From Oscillospiraceae bacterium (lineage in GTDB: Bacteria; Bacillota; Clostridia; Oscillospirales; Ruminococcaceae): a DNA stretch of 6,037 nucleotides. The stretch covers positions 1 to 6,037 of the forward strand of contig JAAWBP010000022.1 in the NCBI GenBank assembly GCA_022792755.1, in the 5' to 3' direction. Below the pieces are notes generated by a model, which saw only the letters and a list, made by a program, of their open reading frames with translations, had not been told where the DNA came from and did not search any database. This document shows positions 4,886-6,037 of this stretch, in pieces. A program made the translations under genes and the position numbers. The stretch's first letter is position 1. Each line of letters begins with the position of its first letter.

Positions 4886-5513
4886 GAAGGAATACAAGGA
4901 ATTTTACCTGCCGAAAAACCGGCCCGCGCTGATCACGGTGCCGCCCATGAGTTTCATCGCCGTTCGCGGAGCGGGAAACCCCAACGAGGAGGGCGGCGCA
5001 TACAAGGAATCGATCGGCCTGCTCTACAGCATCGCCTTCACCATTAAGATGAGCAAGCTGGGGGATCATCGGATCGAAGGGTACTTCGACTATGTGGTAC
5101 CGCCCTTGGAAGGGCTCTGGTGGCAGGAGAGCACGGAAGGGGTCGACTACTCCCGCAAAGAGGACTTTCGGTGGATTTCTATGATCCGCCTGCCGGAATT
5201 TGTGACGAGAGAAGAATGGAACTGGGCTGTGGCGGAGGCCGAAAGCAAGAAAAAGACGGACTTTTCCAAGGTGGAATTCCTGACCTACGATGAAGGTTTA
5301 TGCGTGCAGTGTATGCACATCGGCCCCTATGACAACGAACCCGCAACGGTCGAGGCAATGGACTCCTTTGCAAAAGCGCAGGGCGTTTTGCCGGATATGG
5401 GCGGCCCCCGTTATCATCATGAAATCTATCTGAGCGACGTGAGAAAATGCAGGCCGGAGAATCTGAAAACAGTGATCCGGCATCCTGTCCGGGAATATGA
5501 AATGCCGGAATAA
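4869..5513 (+). CDS. GyrI-like domain protein (large form)
   Basis: 214 residues matching the longer GyrI-like small-molecule-binding family. Hallmarks in order: FDYKKEYKEFYLPKN (3-17), ITVPPMSFIAVRGAGNPN (22-39), LYSIAFTIKMSK (52-63), YVVPPLEGLWW (75-85), FRWISMIRLPEFVTREEW (100-117), FLTYDEGLCVQCMHIGPYDNEPATV (137-161), HHEIYLSDVRK (183-193) and TVIRHPVREYE (201-211). These proteins carry two related half-domains around a ligand cleft; some relatives hydrolyse or bind hydrophobic compounds, but the ligand here is unknown. The start overlaps the previous gene by 17 bp, with AAGGGG (4851-4856) 12 bases upstream, so translational coupling is likely. It is last in the operon and the second GyrI-fold protein in it. 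Confidence 0.92.
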   Translation: MAFDYKKEYKEFYLPKNRPALITVPPMSFIAVRGAGNPNEEGGAYKESIGLLYSIAFTIKMSKLGDHRIEGYFDYVVPPLEGLWWQESTEGVDYSRKEDFRWISMIRLPEFVTREEWNWAVAEAESKKKTDFSKVEFLTYDEGLCVQCMHIGPYDNEPATVEAMDSFAKAQGVLPDMGGPRYHHEIYLSDVRKCRPENLKTVIRHPVREYEMPE

Positions 5514-5523
5514 TCCTCAGAGC

Positions 5524-5564
5524 AGCCTTATTGTACTGGAAAGGCTAACAGAAAAATGTTATTT
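5524..5564 (+). terminator. Weak hairpins after the GyrI operon
   Basis: AGCCTT (5524-5529) pairs with AAGGCT (5541-5546), then TAACA (5546-5550) with TGTTA (5557-5561) followed by TTT. These could attenuate or terminate the operon shortly after its stop at 5513, but both are weak; the strong hairpin at 5639-5671 is the more likely end. Confidence 0.3.
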
Positions 5565-5597
5565 CCCTTACAATGGAATTTCTTTCTTTTATTTGCG

Positions 5598-5625
5598 TTG
5601 ACAAAGTAAACGAACCCGCTATCAT
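5598..5625 (+). promoter_or_regulatory. Promoter-like element just before a terminator
   Basis: Perfect TTGACA (5598-5603), 16-bp spacer, TATCAT (5620-5625; 5 of 6 of the -10 consensus). Transcription would start about 5632 and meet the hairpin at 5639 at once, giving a transcript of only about 50 nt. It may be chance in AT-rich sequence or a real short RNA. Confidence 0.45.
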
Positions 5626-5638
5626 CTGCGAAGAGCAA

Positions 5639-5680
5639 AAGGGCAGCCTGACCAATGATCAGGCTGCCCTTCTTTATTTT
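5639..5680 (+). terminator. Strong hairpin terminator between convergent genes
   Basis: Perfect 13-bp stem AAGGGCAGCCTGA (5639-5651) with TCAGGCTGCCCTT (5659-5671), 7-nt loop, followed by CTTTATTTT on the + strand. On the minus strand the stem ends in CCCTTTTGC, a poorer tail, but it lies 7 bases past the stop of the minus-strand gene, so it probably serves both directions. Confidence 0.9.
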
Positions 5681-5942
5681 ATTCTTTACACCAGGCGTTC
5701 TGCGTTCCCAAATGATAGGGGCAAATATCCCTGCACTGGTGGCAGCTGATCCGCCGGGCCTGTTTTTCCTCATCGTCTCCAAACGCATGATTCCAACAGG
5801 CCCGCTGGTCGATCTCCGGGCGTTCCAGCGCATTCACGGGGCAGGTTTCAAAACACAGGCCGCAGTTGTCGCAGAGGATGGGTTTCCTGTCATCCGCCTC
5901 CAACGAAAGCAGCAGCTCTTTCACCTGTTTGCTGTCAATCAT
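5679..5942 (-). CDS. Small 2x[4Fe-4S] ferredoxin-like protein, QueG C-terminus-like
   Basis: 87 residues from the ATG at 5942-5940. AGGAG (minus strand, 5956-5952) is 9 bases before this ATG; the in-frame ATG three codons earlier touches the RBS and is rejected. Two cluster motifs are clear: CDNCGLCFETCP (Cys 24, 27, 30, 34) and C49...CHQCRDICP (Cys 67, 70, 74). The second motif with C-x2-C-x3-CP after a spaced cysteine resembles the dicluster domain at the C-terminus of epoxyqueuosine reductase QueG and related proteins rather than a symmetric clostridial ferredoxin. The N-terminal cobalamin/catalytic part is absent, so it is either a free-standing electron carrier or a shortened relative. 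The intact frame and good RBS argue for a working gene. An 80-base AT-rich stretch upstream should hold its promoter, but I see no clear boxes. Confidence 0.82.
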   Translation of the reverse strand: MIDSKQVKELLLSLEADDRKPILCDNCGLCFETCPVNALERPEIDQRACWNHAFGDDEEKQARRISCHQCRDICPYHLGTQNAWCKE

Positions 5943-5951
5943 CGAAATCAT

Positions 5952-5956
5952 CTCCT
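5952..5956 (-). promoter_or_regulatory. RBS deciding the start of the ferredoxin-like gene
   Basis: AGGAG on the minus strand, 9 bases before the ATG at 5942; it leaves no room for use of the ATG at 5951. Confidence 0.8.
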
Positions 5957-6037
5957 GCTAAACAAGTAATTTTCCGAAGCTTTACCGTTTTAGATATAAA
6001 TATGGATATTCTTTCATTATTTCATACCAATTATCAT

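Overview
The window looks like chromosome from a moderately GC-rich low-GC-lineage Firmicute (class Clostridia, possibly an Oscillospiraceae/Ruminococcaceae-type gut or anaerobic bacterium). This rests on strong AGGAGG-type ribosome binding sites, the family repertoire (WYL regulator, YoaP-type GNAT, GyrI-like effector-binding proteins, DUF3795) and a small 8-cysteine iron-sulfur protein. The species assignment is inference only.

Layout. (1) 1-77: the 3' half of a tRNA (probably Thr) with its CCA end, closed by a strong intrinsic terminator. (2) 78-710: about 630 bases without a convincing protein gene but packed with hairpins, duplicated hairpins and a 98-nt tandem repeat, ending in a hairpin plus T-run. 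I read this as a large structured non-coding RNA on the + strand; its family is not recognised. (3) 716-1856: a two-gene operon, a RimJ/RimL-type GNAT acetyltransferase and a TetR regulator, behind a near-consensus promoter carrying two related palindromes, the likely autoregulatory TetR operators. (4) 1938-3661: a GNAT-YoaP protein overlapping a WYL-domain HTH regulator. (5) 3660-5513: a GyrI-like effector-binding protein, an MmcQ/YjbR-DUF3795 fusion and a second, larger GyrI-like protein. (6) 5598-5680: a promoter-like element followed closely by a 13-bp hairpin terminator. (7) 5679-5942, minus strand: a small protein with two 4Fe-4S motifs resembling the C-terminal ferredoxin part of epoxyqueuosine reductase (QueG).

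How the genes work together. Operons 4 and 5 carry the same composite promoter element: GACA-N6-TGTC, exactly 11 bases, then GATAGAAT. Neither copy has a recognisable -35 box. Because the WYL regulator lies between the two copies, the simplest reading is that it controls both transcription units as one regulon: an acetyltransferase with a thioredoxin-like tail, two ligand-binding GyrI-fold proteins and a DNA-binding/cysteine-rich fusion, perhaps for sensing or neutralising small molecules. Operon 3 looks like a separate locally controlled resistance/modification unit. The two most noteworthy items are the structured RNA region and the shared WYL promoter element.
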